Part shown: in pieces, positions 8,372 to 18,760 of the stretch
Layout of the letters: every line of letters begins with the position of its first letter
How positions within the stretch are numbered: position 1 is the first letter of the stretch
Origin: Spongospora subterranea
Lineage: Eukaryota; Endomyxa; Phytomyxea; Plasmodiophorida; Plasmodiophoridae
DNA length: 22,882 nt
Direction of reading: 5' to 3'
NCBI GenBank assembly: GCA_900404475.1
Contig: OUQQ01000308.1
Location: forward strand, 19,652-42,533
Translations under genes and position numbers: made by a program
Notes under the pieces: generated by a model
What the model was told of the DNA's origin: nothing
The model's input: only the letters and a program-made list of their open reading frames with translations
Databases searched by the model: none

Positions 8372-9233
8372 TTATTGGGGCAGTGCATTAGGATTAAGAA
8401 CTCCAATGAAGGGAAGACATCGATATTCCCGATCGAGGTCCCTAATGTGATGCAGTCAGGATTCGTTTCTATTCGAGATTACTACACATTGCTTACATTC
8501 CATATCCTACTACAAATTCATCTGGGCATTCCCAGCCTATATAATCAACATTAACATCCGAGACGCGTTTCACCTGAGTTTCAATCAATATCCATAATAT
8601 AAACAAGGGTGTGTTGAGGCACCTTCTTATCAAGTAGGCATGCAATCCGAATAGATTTGGCCTTTTTATGTGCCAGATGATTCTGAAGCCACAACAAAGT
8701 GGCCCCGGTATCAATCAAATCTTCAATGATGAGAACATGTCGACCTTCTGTATCAATAGAGATGTCTTTCTTGAGCAATACCTAGGCAGGAGATGTTACT
8801 ATCGACAATGGGGATGCTTTGAAAATACTACATTGCCTGTGCTGTTGGTACCATGGTATGAAGATAACGCCATAAAATCCAGTTCATATGCGATCGTCAA
8901 ATGGCGAAGTAAATCAGAAGCAAATAATACTGCCCCATTGAGTAGACCGATGGCAATAATTTTCTCGCCGACATAATCTAACAGATTTCAAACAAAGAAC
9001 CTGTCTTATACAAAAATATTGCACAGACCTTGGCTGATCTGAATTGCCATCTGTTTGACTCGTGACTGGATTTCAGCTCCAGTCCAAAGAACCTTGTCAA
9101 GGTTTCTAGACCATTCGGGAGGACATGGTTCTATGCTTTTCCAATGATAAGTATTTCCATGGCATGCATCAGTAGATGACCTACAGCTGTAGCTTTTCCT
9201 CTGGTGATAATTCGGAAGTATCGGTACCGTCAT
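8372..9233 (-). CDS. Hypoxanthine(-guanine) phosphoribosyltransferase (5 exons)
   Basis: Minus-strand exons are 9233-9029, 8977-8832, 8781-8623, 8573-8497 and 8441-8372, giving 218 residues. The enzyme joins hypoxanthine or guanine to PRPP in purine salvage, in the cytosol. The PRPP-binding loop IIEDLIDTGATL is at 135-146. GLLNGAVLFASDLLRHL (79-95) and the flexible-loop start SSYHGTN (107-113) are typical. The C-terminal part, VDYIGW...GYGMDLDREYRCLPFIGVL, is closest to the short bacterial-type HPRTs of about 180 residues. Residues 1-43 are an unrelated extension with no clear presequence, so the true start or an extra 5' intron is uncertain. The core begins near LDKVLWTGAEI (45-55). Introns are 49-55 nt. 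Xanthine use cannot be excluded. Confidence 0.9.
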
Positions 9234-9913
9234 CGGGTATCGGTACCAAGAGAGGTAGTCTGCATTTTAGAATATTGGAGAAATCGTGCAAAGCTGAAAA
9301 AAACACTTTATCGACGGCAAGGCGCTGTGGTTGCCTGGGCGTTGACTGCTGCATTTACAGAAATTGCACAAGCGATTATTATCTGCCGAGAAAGCAGGGA
9401 AACGGCCGATGCTGATCCAAATGAAACGCCGAAGATGTGCGTTGGTGTGACGTCGTTCGGAGATCCGGAAGGGGGGAGGCAGCCCGGGTTGACTGCACTC
9501 TGGCCACTGCCTCCAATGGGCTCTACCCAACGTCCTCTGCGAAGGAACCTCACCCTAAACACTCTTATCCCCGTTACTCTATCCAGTCACTACAGTAACA
9601 ACTATGTAACGTCCTGCCAATGATACCACTCTGTCACTTTTCGTTTTCTATTATCGTTAGCGACTCTGTTTAGTTACCACTCTGGGCATTAACGTTTTCT
9701 GCCATTGTAATGGCCCTGTTTATGAATACAAAAAATTAATTTCCTGGATGAAACCCAAATCTCGTGGCGATATTTCCCAGCAATCAACGAATAAGTACAT
9801 GAATTTGGGTGAGGAATATACCGAGAGTCACAGGAGATGGGCTGGGGATAAATCAACTAGCTGTGATCGAGACAGGATCAGGGGCAGCCAACCAGGGAGA
9901 CAGACGAGGGGAT
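9234..9913. other. Divergent region between HPRT and IFT57
   Basis: The 680 bp must carry the HPRT and IFT57 promoters. Open frames on both strands (for example 9308-9562 minus and 9204-9623 plus) lack an ATG start and known motifs. The minus frame has an Ala/Ser/Ile-rich stretch that could pass for one membrane span. I do not call either. In-frame ATGs upstream of the IFT57 start lie at 9809 and beyond. Confidence 0.4.
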
Positions 9914-11400
9914 ATGAGCAGCGATCAGCGAGATGATGGGAGACGGCGGGGATCGGATACCACCGTATGGCCCGACGGATCCACGTTGGCGCTGATGGAT
10001 GAGGTTATCGACAAATTAAAGCTCCTCGACTACGAGACGACGTTCTGCGCGGTGAAGGCGTTTCCTCCTATTGATCGAATATTATTCACGATCCCATCTC
10101 GAATATCTCCATTCCCGTATTTCTCGGCTCTTGTCTCGTGGGCCCTGAAACTGGCCAAGGTCGAGTTCGTGGACTGGGAATTCGATGATCCATCCACGAC
10201 CTGCACCAATATGGTAATTGAGGTCACTAAATTAGGGTTCGTAGCTGATTTCCCTGCTGCTAAAGTAATTCTTCACAATTGGCCTGTCTCATGATATTGA
10301 CTATATCCTGTTTGTAGCTAAAGCCAGGTCTTGGAGTTCACGTCCTCACTCTGTTGCGTTTCGTTCTGGACAGAGCTCTTCGTGTCAAAGGCGTCCGCCT
10401 GATGAAACCGAGCTACGATCTGGGGAATACAGGAGATGTGGTTGAGGAGGTGATCGCGACCTGATATACGGGAGCCATCATTGTTGAGGATCTGATGGGT
10501 TTCACAGGGCAACGATGATGTGGTTGATGAGGATATCGGCGAAAGAGGTGTTGGTGGGGCGCCCGATGAGGATCAGGATGATATGGTGGGGGGCGACGAT
10601 TTAGAGTATGATGAGTTATATTGTAATGAGAGTGGGCAATATGATGGGGGTGATGATAAAGCAGTAGCGCCATCGGCAATGATGGAGTCGTCTGTGCGGA
10701 TATTGATATCGTCATTCGTTGTGGTCAGATTTTGAGTTAATTTGGATATACACAGGTAGATCCGACGGAATGGAAATTAGAGCTAGAAAGGGTGGCACCA
10801 TTGCTGAAGGTGAAGATGTCGGGGAGTGCCAAGGAATGGAGAACCCATCTTGATTCGATCCTGAAGCACCATTCGCTGATCTGCGACATATTCCCGGATA
10901 TCGACCAGCAATTGGGGAAGATCGGGTCGCAGTTCACTGAGATATCGCAAAGGATAACGGCACAGGAACGGCATATCCAGGAGAAATTCACACATCTTGG
11001 GGCAGAGTTCAAAGAGAAACAAGCTCAGGTATTGGGATTGGATGGGATTTGGATGAGAAAGGTCTGGTGAAGATCTGACCACAATCAGATCGATTCGATC
11101 ACCGGAGAATGTGGTAAACTATCTGGGGATGTCGCCTCAATGAGCGAGTCCTTAGCGATGAAGGTCGACGAACTGGAGACGATGAAGAAGCAGCTCGATT
11201 CTCGCAGCGATTCCATGACCGATACCAGTCCATTGCGACGGATCCGGGGCGCCCTGATCGAGCTGCGGGCCGAGATCAAACGGATGGAGCTGCACATTGG
11301 TATCCTACGCCATACTCTATTGAATGAGAACTTGGCGATATCAAAGAAGACGGGATCGGACTATCTACACCATGGGGTGTTAACAGCCCCCATTCGTTAA
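9914..11400 (+). CDS. IFT57: Intraflagellar transport protein IFT57 (5 exons)
   Basis: Exons 9914-10264, 10318-10449, 10508-10693, 10756-11028 and 11089-11400 give 417 residues, close to the animal protein (about 429). All four introns (53, 58, 62 and 60 nt) are phase 0. The N-terminal calponin-homology-like domain begins at MDEVIDKLKLLDYE (28-41). Its landmarks are FTIPSR, FDDPSTTCTNMV and DFPAAKV. An acidic linker (exon 3) follows, as in other IFT57s. VDPTEWKLELERV and KEWRTHLD then lead into a coiled-coil half, ending with the SMTDTSPLRRI, MELHIGILRHTLL pattern of the family. IFT57 is a peripheral IFT-B subunit that works with IFT20, IFT38, IFT54, IFT80 and IFT172 in building cilia. Its presence means the organism makes, or recently made, a flagellum. 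The start could instead be ATG 9809, adding 35 residues. Confidence 0.92.
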
Positions 11401-11594
11401 CCAAAATAAACCGCCTTCGAATCCGTAAGAGAATCAGTTCCAGGGGCGTGATGGGATTCCCTCGAGGGATTTCTGCACAATAACGGGTTTGAACAGGAGT
11501 GCTTGTGCTGGATTCGCGTGCCCATCCAGCTCGACCGTTTCAGGGCTTGGTTGGGGGCCAGTAGGGGGGATAAGGCCATTTGCTTTGTGGGGAT

Positions 11595-14500
11595 ATGTCT
11601 GGGGTAATATCATCCCCAACTGGCATAGTACCAGAACGACACAATTACCGCCTGTCCGGTCACGATGAACATCAGATCCATATCGGGAACGGGTCACCGG
11701 ATGCGGATGAGGTGTCGAGGCGGCCAATACCCGAGACCGTATATGCGGTCGACGAGAGCGATCCAGACGAGGACCAGACAGAACAGGATCGGGTGGAGGC
11801 CACGAGTGGATTAGACCATTGCTTGCGTCGTGTGGATGGTCGTCCTCATCAATATTCAGTGGTCGGGTGTAATTCCCCAGTACTATGGCGATCTCAATCC
11901 CCAGCTCTCCTGTTCAAGGGCATCACCATATCGATTGTCGTCACGATGTATAACGAGTCCAGGTATGGATCTCGTCATCTGAAACCGCTCCATCCTGATC
12001 AAGTATCGATCAGCGATGACCTATTACTCACATTACGAGGGATTTGTAAATGCGTCAAATTCATGTGCAAAAAAACGGGCGATCCGGAATTATGGAGGAG
12101 GATATCAGTGACGATTGTGGTTGATGGACGTGAGAAATTATCAGATTCGGTCCAGGAATCGTGCAGATTACTGAACATGACGGATCCGTTGACGATGGAG
12201 AAACTGGCCAAATCCAACCCGAACATCGCTCTGCACCTGTTCGAATGCGCTCCATCGTTTGCAGATGAAGGGGATAAAACGGCGTATCCACCAATACAGA
12301 TAATATGGGCGATAAAAGAGCAGAATTGTGGGAAGATCAACAGGTGCTCAATCGATGTCGGAAAGTTGAAAACGCAATATCGTGTTGAACAGTTGATGTT
12401 GCTGTGTTCAGCCATTGGTGGTATTTCGAAGGAATCGCTCATATACAGGCGCCAAAGTACTGCTTCCTGGTCGATATCGGAACGAAACCGCGGCGATCGA
12501 GCTTCTACTGGTTCTGGAGACATCTGACGATGGATGAATCTGTAGGTGGTGTGTGTGGACAGATAACCACAATCGATAAAGGGTTATCATTATGCAATCC
12601 GATTATTGGATCACAGCATTTTGAGTACAAGGTCAGTCCGCAATTAGCCGTGTTTTCGTCTATTGTTAATCAGATTGATTCATCAGCAAATATGGCACAG
12701 TTTCATCTGGGGGTTCTCATGTGCTGGTTTTGTGGGATTTACCGATTGGTTACCTGTGAAGTGATTTTATTGGATGATTTAGGTCGCGTCTGTATTGGAT
12801 AAATCATTCGAATCGGTTCTTGGGTATATGGCCGTACTGCCAGGCGCCTTCTCGGCCTATCGATATTCGGCAATCGTTGGTCAGCCGCTTCGTGCGTACT
12901 TCCATCAGCTGTTCGTGTCTGATGTTGACCTGGACCCGTTCGTGACGAACATGATGCTGGCCGAGGATCGGGTCCTGTGCTATGAGGTAATCCATCACAT
13001 GTCGCATGCCGATTGATCAATCTCATCGCCCATCGCCATTACAGCTGATCGCAAAGAAAAACGCCTGTCATGTTCTGCACTATTTGAACTCGGCCATCGC
13101 CGAGACCGATGTGCCCGATACATTGGGGAAACTCATCAAACAGAGGCGACGATGGCTGAACGGCTCGTTCTTCGCCCTGATTCACACGCTTCGCCATTAC
13201 AACTCCTTCTACAATCAGACGAGTCATCGACCATTGAGGAAGGCGGCCATTACCTTTGAGTTCATCTACTTCACTATCGCCGTTATCGTCCAATGGTTTA
13301 CAATTGGGCTATTCGGTCTCATCAACGTCTTCGTTCTGTCGGAATTTAAAGTGAACCCCGTCTACATCTATATCATTAGCGGTATCTACATTGGGTTCGT
13401 ACTGGGCCAGATCGTGTTGGCGATCAAGAACGACCCAATCGGTCTGTCGACATGGTATTCCCTCAGCAGCTTCAGCATCGGTGCCTGTTTCATCGCGCTG
13501 AGTATCCTGACCATCTGCCTGTCGTGGAGCCAGATCCGGTCGGCAGACCCACTGGTGCTCGTAACGGTATGTGCCCAACTCCACCCTGGGACTGACTGCC
13601 CATCCTACTTTGCCGAACCAGGGTCTATGGGCCTTCGCCAATCTCACAGTGGTGCTCATAGACCCCGGTTTGGGCGTCCCCAACGTTTATAGTGGCACTG
13701 ACACCCCGTTTCTTGTTTCGCTCAGCTGTTTCTTTCGTTCGGCACATATCTCCTGGCTGCATTGCTTCATGGGAGCCTGTCAACCCTGATTACATCATTC
13801 ATAGCATATATCTATATGATGCCTACATTCCTGATCATACTGCCCATATTTGCCTTCACAAATGTTAATGATGTGTCCTGGGGAACGAAAAACCGTAATT
13901 CTCTGTGGGTTTTCGGTTCGATCGGCCAACGATGATTTCTTGATAGTCAACACTGCCGCATTCGAAAACCAAAATACGACAGAAAGCGTCAGATCACAAG
14001 TGGCGATGAGGTTTCATCTGTTCAGGCTGAAGCTGTTATTTTTATGGTTGTCGTCCAACGTAATACCTGTTCTAATCACCAGATCTGGCACGATTTTAAC
14101 CTGTCTGATCCCCATTGAATTGTTGTTTTTGGTAATATGTCAGGTCGGTATTGCCGTCCTATCTGTGTATTATCAAATTGGCCATATATTCCTATACCTA
14201 ATCCTAGCTGTATTAGTATTCCTCAACGGGTAAAATAGCTCAACGCTATTCCACGAACGCTGACCTCACCCCGGTTTCCTCAGGTCTCGCTTCATTGGAT
14301 CGCTCGTCTATCTATTCGGCCATAACGCCAGTCCTTCAATGATGGTGAAGATGATCCTGGCGCCAATCCGTCCCAATGTCTGGCTATCGCTAGTCAAGCT
14401 ACCGTTCTCGGTCATCATATCATCTATTGGACTCATTGTTGTCATGTTCTCGTTTTTCTGTCCGATATCCCCATTACTATCGGGTTTAGCTCGCCTGGAT

Positions 14501-14839
14501 ATATGGTTTAGCCATCTGGGCACATCGTCATCAAAATATGCTGTCAAGACCTTCATACCAACAGCAACTTTACAAAGATATTTCGGCACAATTCGATTGA
14601 TGATCACATTGAGCGCGTTCATTGTTATCGCATTGATCACGCTCATGATTGTATCCATGAATCGTTCGTTGGCGCCTTGGAATTTCTGCCCATCGGCACT
14701 GCCTTGGTGCAATCCCGATATCAATCTGCCCTCCAAGTGGACCATCATCAGTATTCTGATACTGTTGGGCTGTAATATCGGATATGGAGCAGAATTCGCA
14801 ACGCGAAGGGTCTTACAGAAGATTGCCTGTCAATCATAG
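11595..14839 (+). CDS. Chitin synthase (division I-type, 8 exons) with extended C-terminus
   Basis: Exons 11595-11962, 12014-12343, 12412-12631, 12783-12986, 13045-13566, 13726-13894, 13947-14229 and 14284-14839 give 883 residues. The enzyme polymerises UDP-N-acetylglucosamine into chitin at the plasma membrane. Motifs in order are [43 protein letters not shown] (303-306), [16 protein letters not shown] (365-369), the catalytic QRRRW (407-411), several membrane spans, then [10 protein letters not shown] and [10 protein letters not shown]. The N-terminal 110 residues are acidic and variable. Exon 8 adds about 175 residues beyond RFIGS, with three or four more hydrophobic spans. Most family members end soon after this motif. 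The first intron (11963-12013) is 51 nt, in frame and stop-free. Two introns are long (12632-12782 and 13567-13725). An undetected intron within 14040-14220 is possible. Confidence 0.9.
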
Positions 14840-15024
14840 ATGTCTTTGGACAATGTGACGAATACACGATGACGATTAATCCGATTGATGTGTGATATTG
14901 AACAGACACGAAAATCGGTCAATATCATGACCGATTTCAGGATTCCGATCATACTTTAATCAACTTTTCATACGAGGATATACCTTATCAGTTCTGTTAG
15001 TGAATCAGGTTGGAATATAATATA
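14840..15024. promoter_or_regulatory. Short intergenic region with a 10-bp dyad
   Basis: A perfect inverted repeat, AAATCGGTCA (14912-14921) and TGACCGATTT (14928-14937) around a 6-nt spacer, lies about 90 bp before the next start codon. It could be a dimeric transcription-factor site or a 3' hairpin of the chitin synthase transcript. Confidence 0.4.
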
Positions 15025-15939
15025 ATGTCGGTGAAGATATCTGAAGCGGGAACGATGCTCACGCCTGCACAAAGGGCGCAGGTTATAGTATCAGAGGCAA
15101 CAGAGCAATTAACCCAGGTGGTTGAGGAGCTTAATGACTTACTAATGGAAGCCGGGGCGATTGTGGGGCCTGAACAGACAACAAGCGGGACAGATCTCGG
15201 CGACAATGTTGAGACAACTTGTGTTGTTTCTGAGGGCGGCGACGATGCCGGCCAGACCGAAAATGGCCCGGTGGGCTCAATGCAACAGACTAGTAATGGG
15301 TTCAAAGTTGGTGGCATGAGCCTGATGGCGATAGGAGGGGTGACAGTTGTAATTGGACTGATCGGCACTGGTCTATACCTGTATCGTAATGAGGTCTGTG
15401 GGGCACTGGGTGTAACGATACCAGGGGTCCATGACCTGTCAGGATCCACCACAGCGATGGCCGACCAGCTAATGCCCGACGGTGTTGGCGATCTGGGGGA
15501 GTCCATCACCATCACCGATCGGCTGGCGGCGGCGGCCACGTTCTCTGCCAACTTGGTGCTGTCGTCGGTTGTCACCAGTATCGGCGAGAAGACCAGAGAT
15601 CTACTGGATGTGGAAGGATATATAGAGCAAGCGCAAGTCGCGCTGATTGAGGTGGTTGGAGATCCTTTGGAGGCGATTCAGGATGCAGTTCAGGATCAGG
15701 TTCAGCAGGCTCAGCAAGCCATTATAGAACAGGTCGACACAGCCAAATCGGCATTGGTGGAGCAAGTCAGTGCAGGCGCAGATCAATTGATGGGCGATAT
15801 AAACCCAACGGAAGATGGGTTATTGTCGACCATGGCCCAGGTCATGGAAAAGCCTCAAGACGAGCCAGTTGGCCAAATTACTGATGGTGAAACCGATAGA
15901 TCTGATATTGATGTGGAAGCTCCACATGACAGTCTGTGA
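15025..15939 (+). CDS. Unrecognised single-span membrane protein
   Basis: This 304-residue frame is complete from ATG to TGA with no intron. I recognise no family. Residues 1-45 are helical and polar (Ala/Glu/Gln-rich), and 46-92 are acidic and disordered-looking. One strong membrane span lies at about 98-120 (GGMSLMAIGGVTVVIGLIGTGLYLY). Residues 165-185 are Ala/Val/Ser-rich. Residues 195-260 form an amphipathic helix-like repeat rich in Gln/Ala/Val/Asp with periodic I/V, including DQVQQAQQAIIEQV. The tail is acidic. There is no cleavable signal peptide, so it may be a signal-anchored protein. The helical half resembles coiled-coil or lipid-surface helices only in composition. It follows chitin synthase by 185 bp in the same direction, but a functional link is not shown. 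Confidence 0.7.
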   Translation: MSVKISEAGTMLTPAQRAQVIVSEATEQLTQVVEELNDLLMEAGAIVGPEQTTSGTDLGDNVETTCVVSEGGDDAGQTENGPVGSMQQTSNGFKVGGMSLMAIGGVTVVIGLIGTGLYLYRNEVCGALGVTIPGVHDLSGSTTAMADQLMPDGVGDLGESITITDRLAAAATFSANLVLSSVVTSIGEKTRDLLDVEGYIEQAQVALIEVVGDPLEAIQDAVQDQVQQAQQAIIEQVDTAKSALVEQVSAGADQLMGDINPTEDGLLSTMAQVMEKPQDEPVGQITDGETDRSDIDVEAPHDSL

Positions 15940-17088
15940 GAGTATATTCACAATATCGACCGTCAACTTCAATAAGGCGCCTTAATACAAACATAGCGAC
16001 GTTCTTTGTTTCCGACGTCGGGCTATTTTAGGGCAATCACACATATATTACTGTCCGGAGTCCGCGATTGAGGTCCGTCAGTCCCTTGAATCAGTTGACG
16101 ATTGACACGTTCATAGGCCTTGGGGGGAATTCGTGTCATGGTCAATATTGCGATTCAACAACTAATGTGGACCTATAGATGGGGATTGACCTTGATTTGC
16201 CTGTTCCCCCCGTCTCAATATTTCAGCTTTTGCATTAACTAATGAAAAATATCTCATGGATGATTGCAATATCGTGGGGTATTCAGTTGGCATCTGCCAC
16301 CATACTGTCTGCTGTATATTGAGCGGTTTTCGCTTTCATATTCACGTGCCCCCACAGTGATCATCCTATATCAAATGCTGTTTACATAGTACCATATTGA
16401 GCTTACGTCAGGTTTGTCTGTTTTTCAGCCTGATGTTTGTCCATGCTTATATGGTCTCCTTCTTCTCCAACATATCGCCTCCAGATTCACGTCTCAAAAA
16501 TACAGAATCGGAATATATTCACACTCCTGACGTCGCGTAATTGCTGTAAACTTTCCTATTATTCAACAATTGTTCATAACATCAATAGAAATACATGTTT
16601 CGCTTGGCAAATATCAAAGGCAAAACGGGTCTGGGTCAGAATACGACGACCGTGGCTGGGACTAAGAGTGTGAGCAATGAGAGCATTGCAGAGTTTCTGA
16701 CCGGGAGTGACACCAGAGAATCATCCTCTAATAACTGTGATGTAGGTTTAGTTGATCGCCAATATCAGTATATTTAAAAATAGTGTTGAGATGTCCTCCA
16801 TTGGCCCAAGCACCAGGAATCCGGTCAAACGCTTTTTGCGCTGTCGCAATGGTCTTATCACCCTCAAATCAGAGATTGCCATCATGTATCGGATACAATT
16901 ATTTAAAATTCAATACAGACCCATTATCAACAATTGAAGCCCGATTGGGGCCATTCGCTCGGTATGTCTGCATTCACCTTCTCCGGGTAGGGTTGGATTG
17001 TCGAGATGATGATATCCCGACCAATTGCCTGCAACAGCACTCGAGACGAAAACTTCACACACGGCACATGTGAAATTCTCATAAACAA
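15940..17088. other. 1.15 kb without a defensible gene; coding-like fragments at 16.6-17.08 kb
   Basis: From 15940 to about 16590 I see nothing coding. From 16595 a plus-strand frame of 60 residues starts MFRLANIKGKTGLGQ and looks balanced in codon use. On the minus strand, an ATG at 17082 opens a 51-residue frame (to 16927) containing AIGRDIIISTIQPYPEK. A further minus fragment around 16755-16870 reads KTIATAQKAFDRIPG. The two minus pieces could be spliced (GTGAAT donor), but the acceptor would be a weak GAG. I cannot choose a strand or a function. The right edge is the transposon end at 17089. Confidence 0.3.
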
Positions 17089-18696
17089 GAGCCCGTCTGG
17101 CAACATCGGAGTTCTGCGACTTTGCCTCCAAAACGCCAGAACGGAGCGTTATGTCATTTTGAAAAAATAAAACCGAAGTGTTTTGCAGATTTTGGTGGTC
17201 CTGGTACAAACCCCCATAATGGCCAAACTATGGCGTCTTGAACATGGAGCTCCGAGGTCTAGTATTTTCAAGTCAAAACGCCATTTAACGGCGTTTGAAA
17301 TGCGCGCCATTCCAAAATGAACCTGAACGTCCTGGCACGTTGTGTTAGGGTGGGCGGTCAATCACGTCGTGAAGGACCCATGCCACACCTCAGCGTTTGA
17401 CTGGAGATCCGCGATTAGAGAATCCTCGTTGCTTTCGTAACCAGAAGCGTACGGGGCCGGAGACCTTTGACGCGATTCTGGACATGATGGCGAGACGAAA
17501 TGTCCTCGAATTCAGTAGGTTTGTTTCAGCGAAGGAAAAATTGGCGACCTTGTATATCGCTGTGCCGCGACATTTAATCGTCAAGCTCAGGAACGATTTC
17601 AACGTAGCAGCTGGATCATTACGAAGAATGAGGTTTTGAGGCGTTACTTGTCGTTTACCCAGATGCCGTCGTTTGCCCCTGGGAGATCCACAGCAGCCCG
17701 AAAATGTTTCTCTTCTTCCAAAACTGCCTCGGAATCGCACGGAACGCACGTACCTGCAACGCCCCCTGCTGATAGATCAAGGTCATTCCGCAATCGCAAG
17801 GGCCTCATGAGTTATAATGTGCTAGCGGCCTGCTCATTTGATTTGCGCTTTGTTTATGTGTTTGCTGGCTGGGAGGTTTCGGCATGGGATGGTGGCGTAC
17901 TGCCTGATTGCCCTGCACCGCCAAGGTTTCTCGATTCCAAAAGGAAAGATTTATATTAGGTGATGCTGAACTCTCAAAACTAATCTCATGACGCCGTACC
18001 GAGGAGTTCGATACCATAATCAACGTCCCCATAATGCCAAGGAGCTCTACCATATGGGTCACGCGCAGCAGCGTAACTGCATTGACCGGATCTTGGGGCT
18101 TTGGAAAAACGGTCCCGACTCTCATGTCGTTTCCGGAATATCCAGTTTTTGTCGCAAACTATGATTGTGTTTGCGCTCTGTGCACTTCATAGCATCATCA
18201 TGGGATTAGAGCAGGACGCTGAACGCATAGGACAAACTCACCCAAGAAGCGACGTACTCGATAATTTTTCAAAAGCAACAGGGCAACTGCGGGATGAGAT
18301 TATCACAGCTATGTGGAACCAGTACAGAATCTAGCCTGGATTTCAACTGCACCAGAAGATAAAAAACTTGAAACCGCTAGTTGAAAGGAAAATTGCCGCT
18401 TTCCAAGCTTCTTTTGTTAAAACCGGAATCCGCCCTCTTGCCGCAAACGAATTGAAGCTGTAATTGACGAACAAGGCACTCGTCTCGTTCGTGGTTCCAC
18501 GATGCGCGTGGAGCTTCATAGGCCTTCTTGCGAGAAAATCCCATGATAGCAATAACCCCCAAGGAGCACGTGTCTGGCAAAACTGTGCACCAGAATGCTT
18601 CACAATGGCATTTTGGCCATAATGCCATATCAGAGGACTTTCATTTTGGGAATACAGCAGATGTTATTTTGGCACCCGTGGTTACCAGACGGGCAC
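17089..18696 (+). mobile_element. Degenerate PIF/Harbinger DNA transposon with terminal inverted repeats
   Basis: The two ends are inverted copies: GAGCCCGTCTGGCAAC at 17089-17104, and at 18681-18696 the complement of GTGCCCGTCTGGTAAC (2 mismatches in 16). TAA follows the right end and CAA precedes the left end, which fits the 3-bp TAA/TTA target duplication of Harbinger elements with one change. The 1608-bp interior holds a broken Harbinger transposase (17397-18334). Subterminal regions carry AACGCC-type repeats, including the hairpin AAACGCC/GGCGTTT (17276-17296), and an inverted near-copy of CATAATGGCCAAA at about 17213 and 18612-18625. The element sits just downstream of the dehydrogenase stop codon (18761). 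Confidence 0.75.
17397..18334 (+). pseudogene. Broken Harbinger (DDE_Tnp_4-type) transposase
   Basis: Pieces of one transposase lie in order but in different frames. The N-terminal helix region GPETFDAILDMM...EKLATLYIAV is at 17458-17570. A piece KMFLFFQNCLG is near 17700-17732. GTHVPATPP followed by FRNRKG, NVLAACSFDLRFVYVFAGWE and SAWD is at 17737-17900. LMTPYRGVRYH, RPHNAKELYHM and HAQQRNCIDRI are at 17985-18100. A C-terminal FALCALHSIIMG and RDEIITAMWNQY end at 18334. The frame breaks exactly at the first catalytic Asp (before GTH), the second Asp survives in SAWD, and the third acidic residue is Asp instead of Glu (CIDRI). The stop codons and frame changes mean it cannot make active transposase. 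Confidence 0.8.
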
Positions 18697-18760
18697 TAAC
18701 ATTGTAGCAATTTACTTAAACAATACATTTCAGGTTTATCATGATATTGCTTGATGCACA

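Noticed and set aside
11999..12523. 174-residue minus-strand frame
   Set aside because: Antisense of chitin synthase exons 2-3; no recognisable domain.
14997..15575. 192-residue minus-strand Ser/Pro/Thr-rich frame
   Set aside because: Mirror frame of the orphan membrane gene; low-complexity composition expected of antisense.
17611..17625. CTGGATCATTACGAA resembling the 18S/ITS1 junction of rDNA
   Set aside because: Flanking sequence is Harbinger transposase, not rRNA; a chance match.
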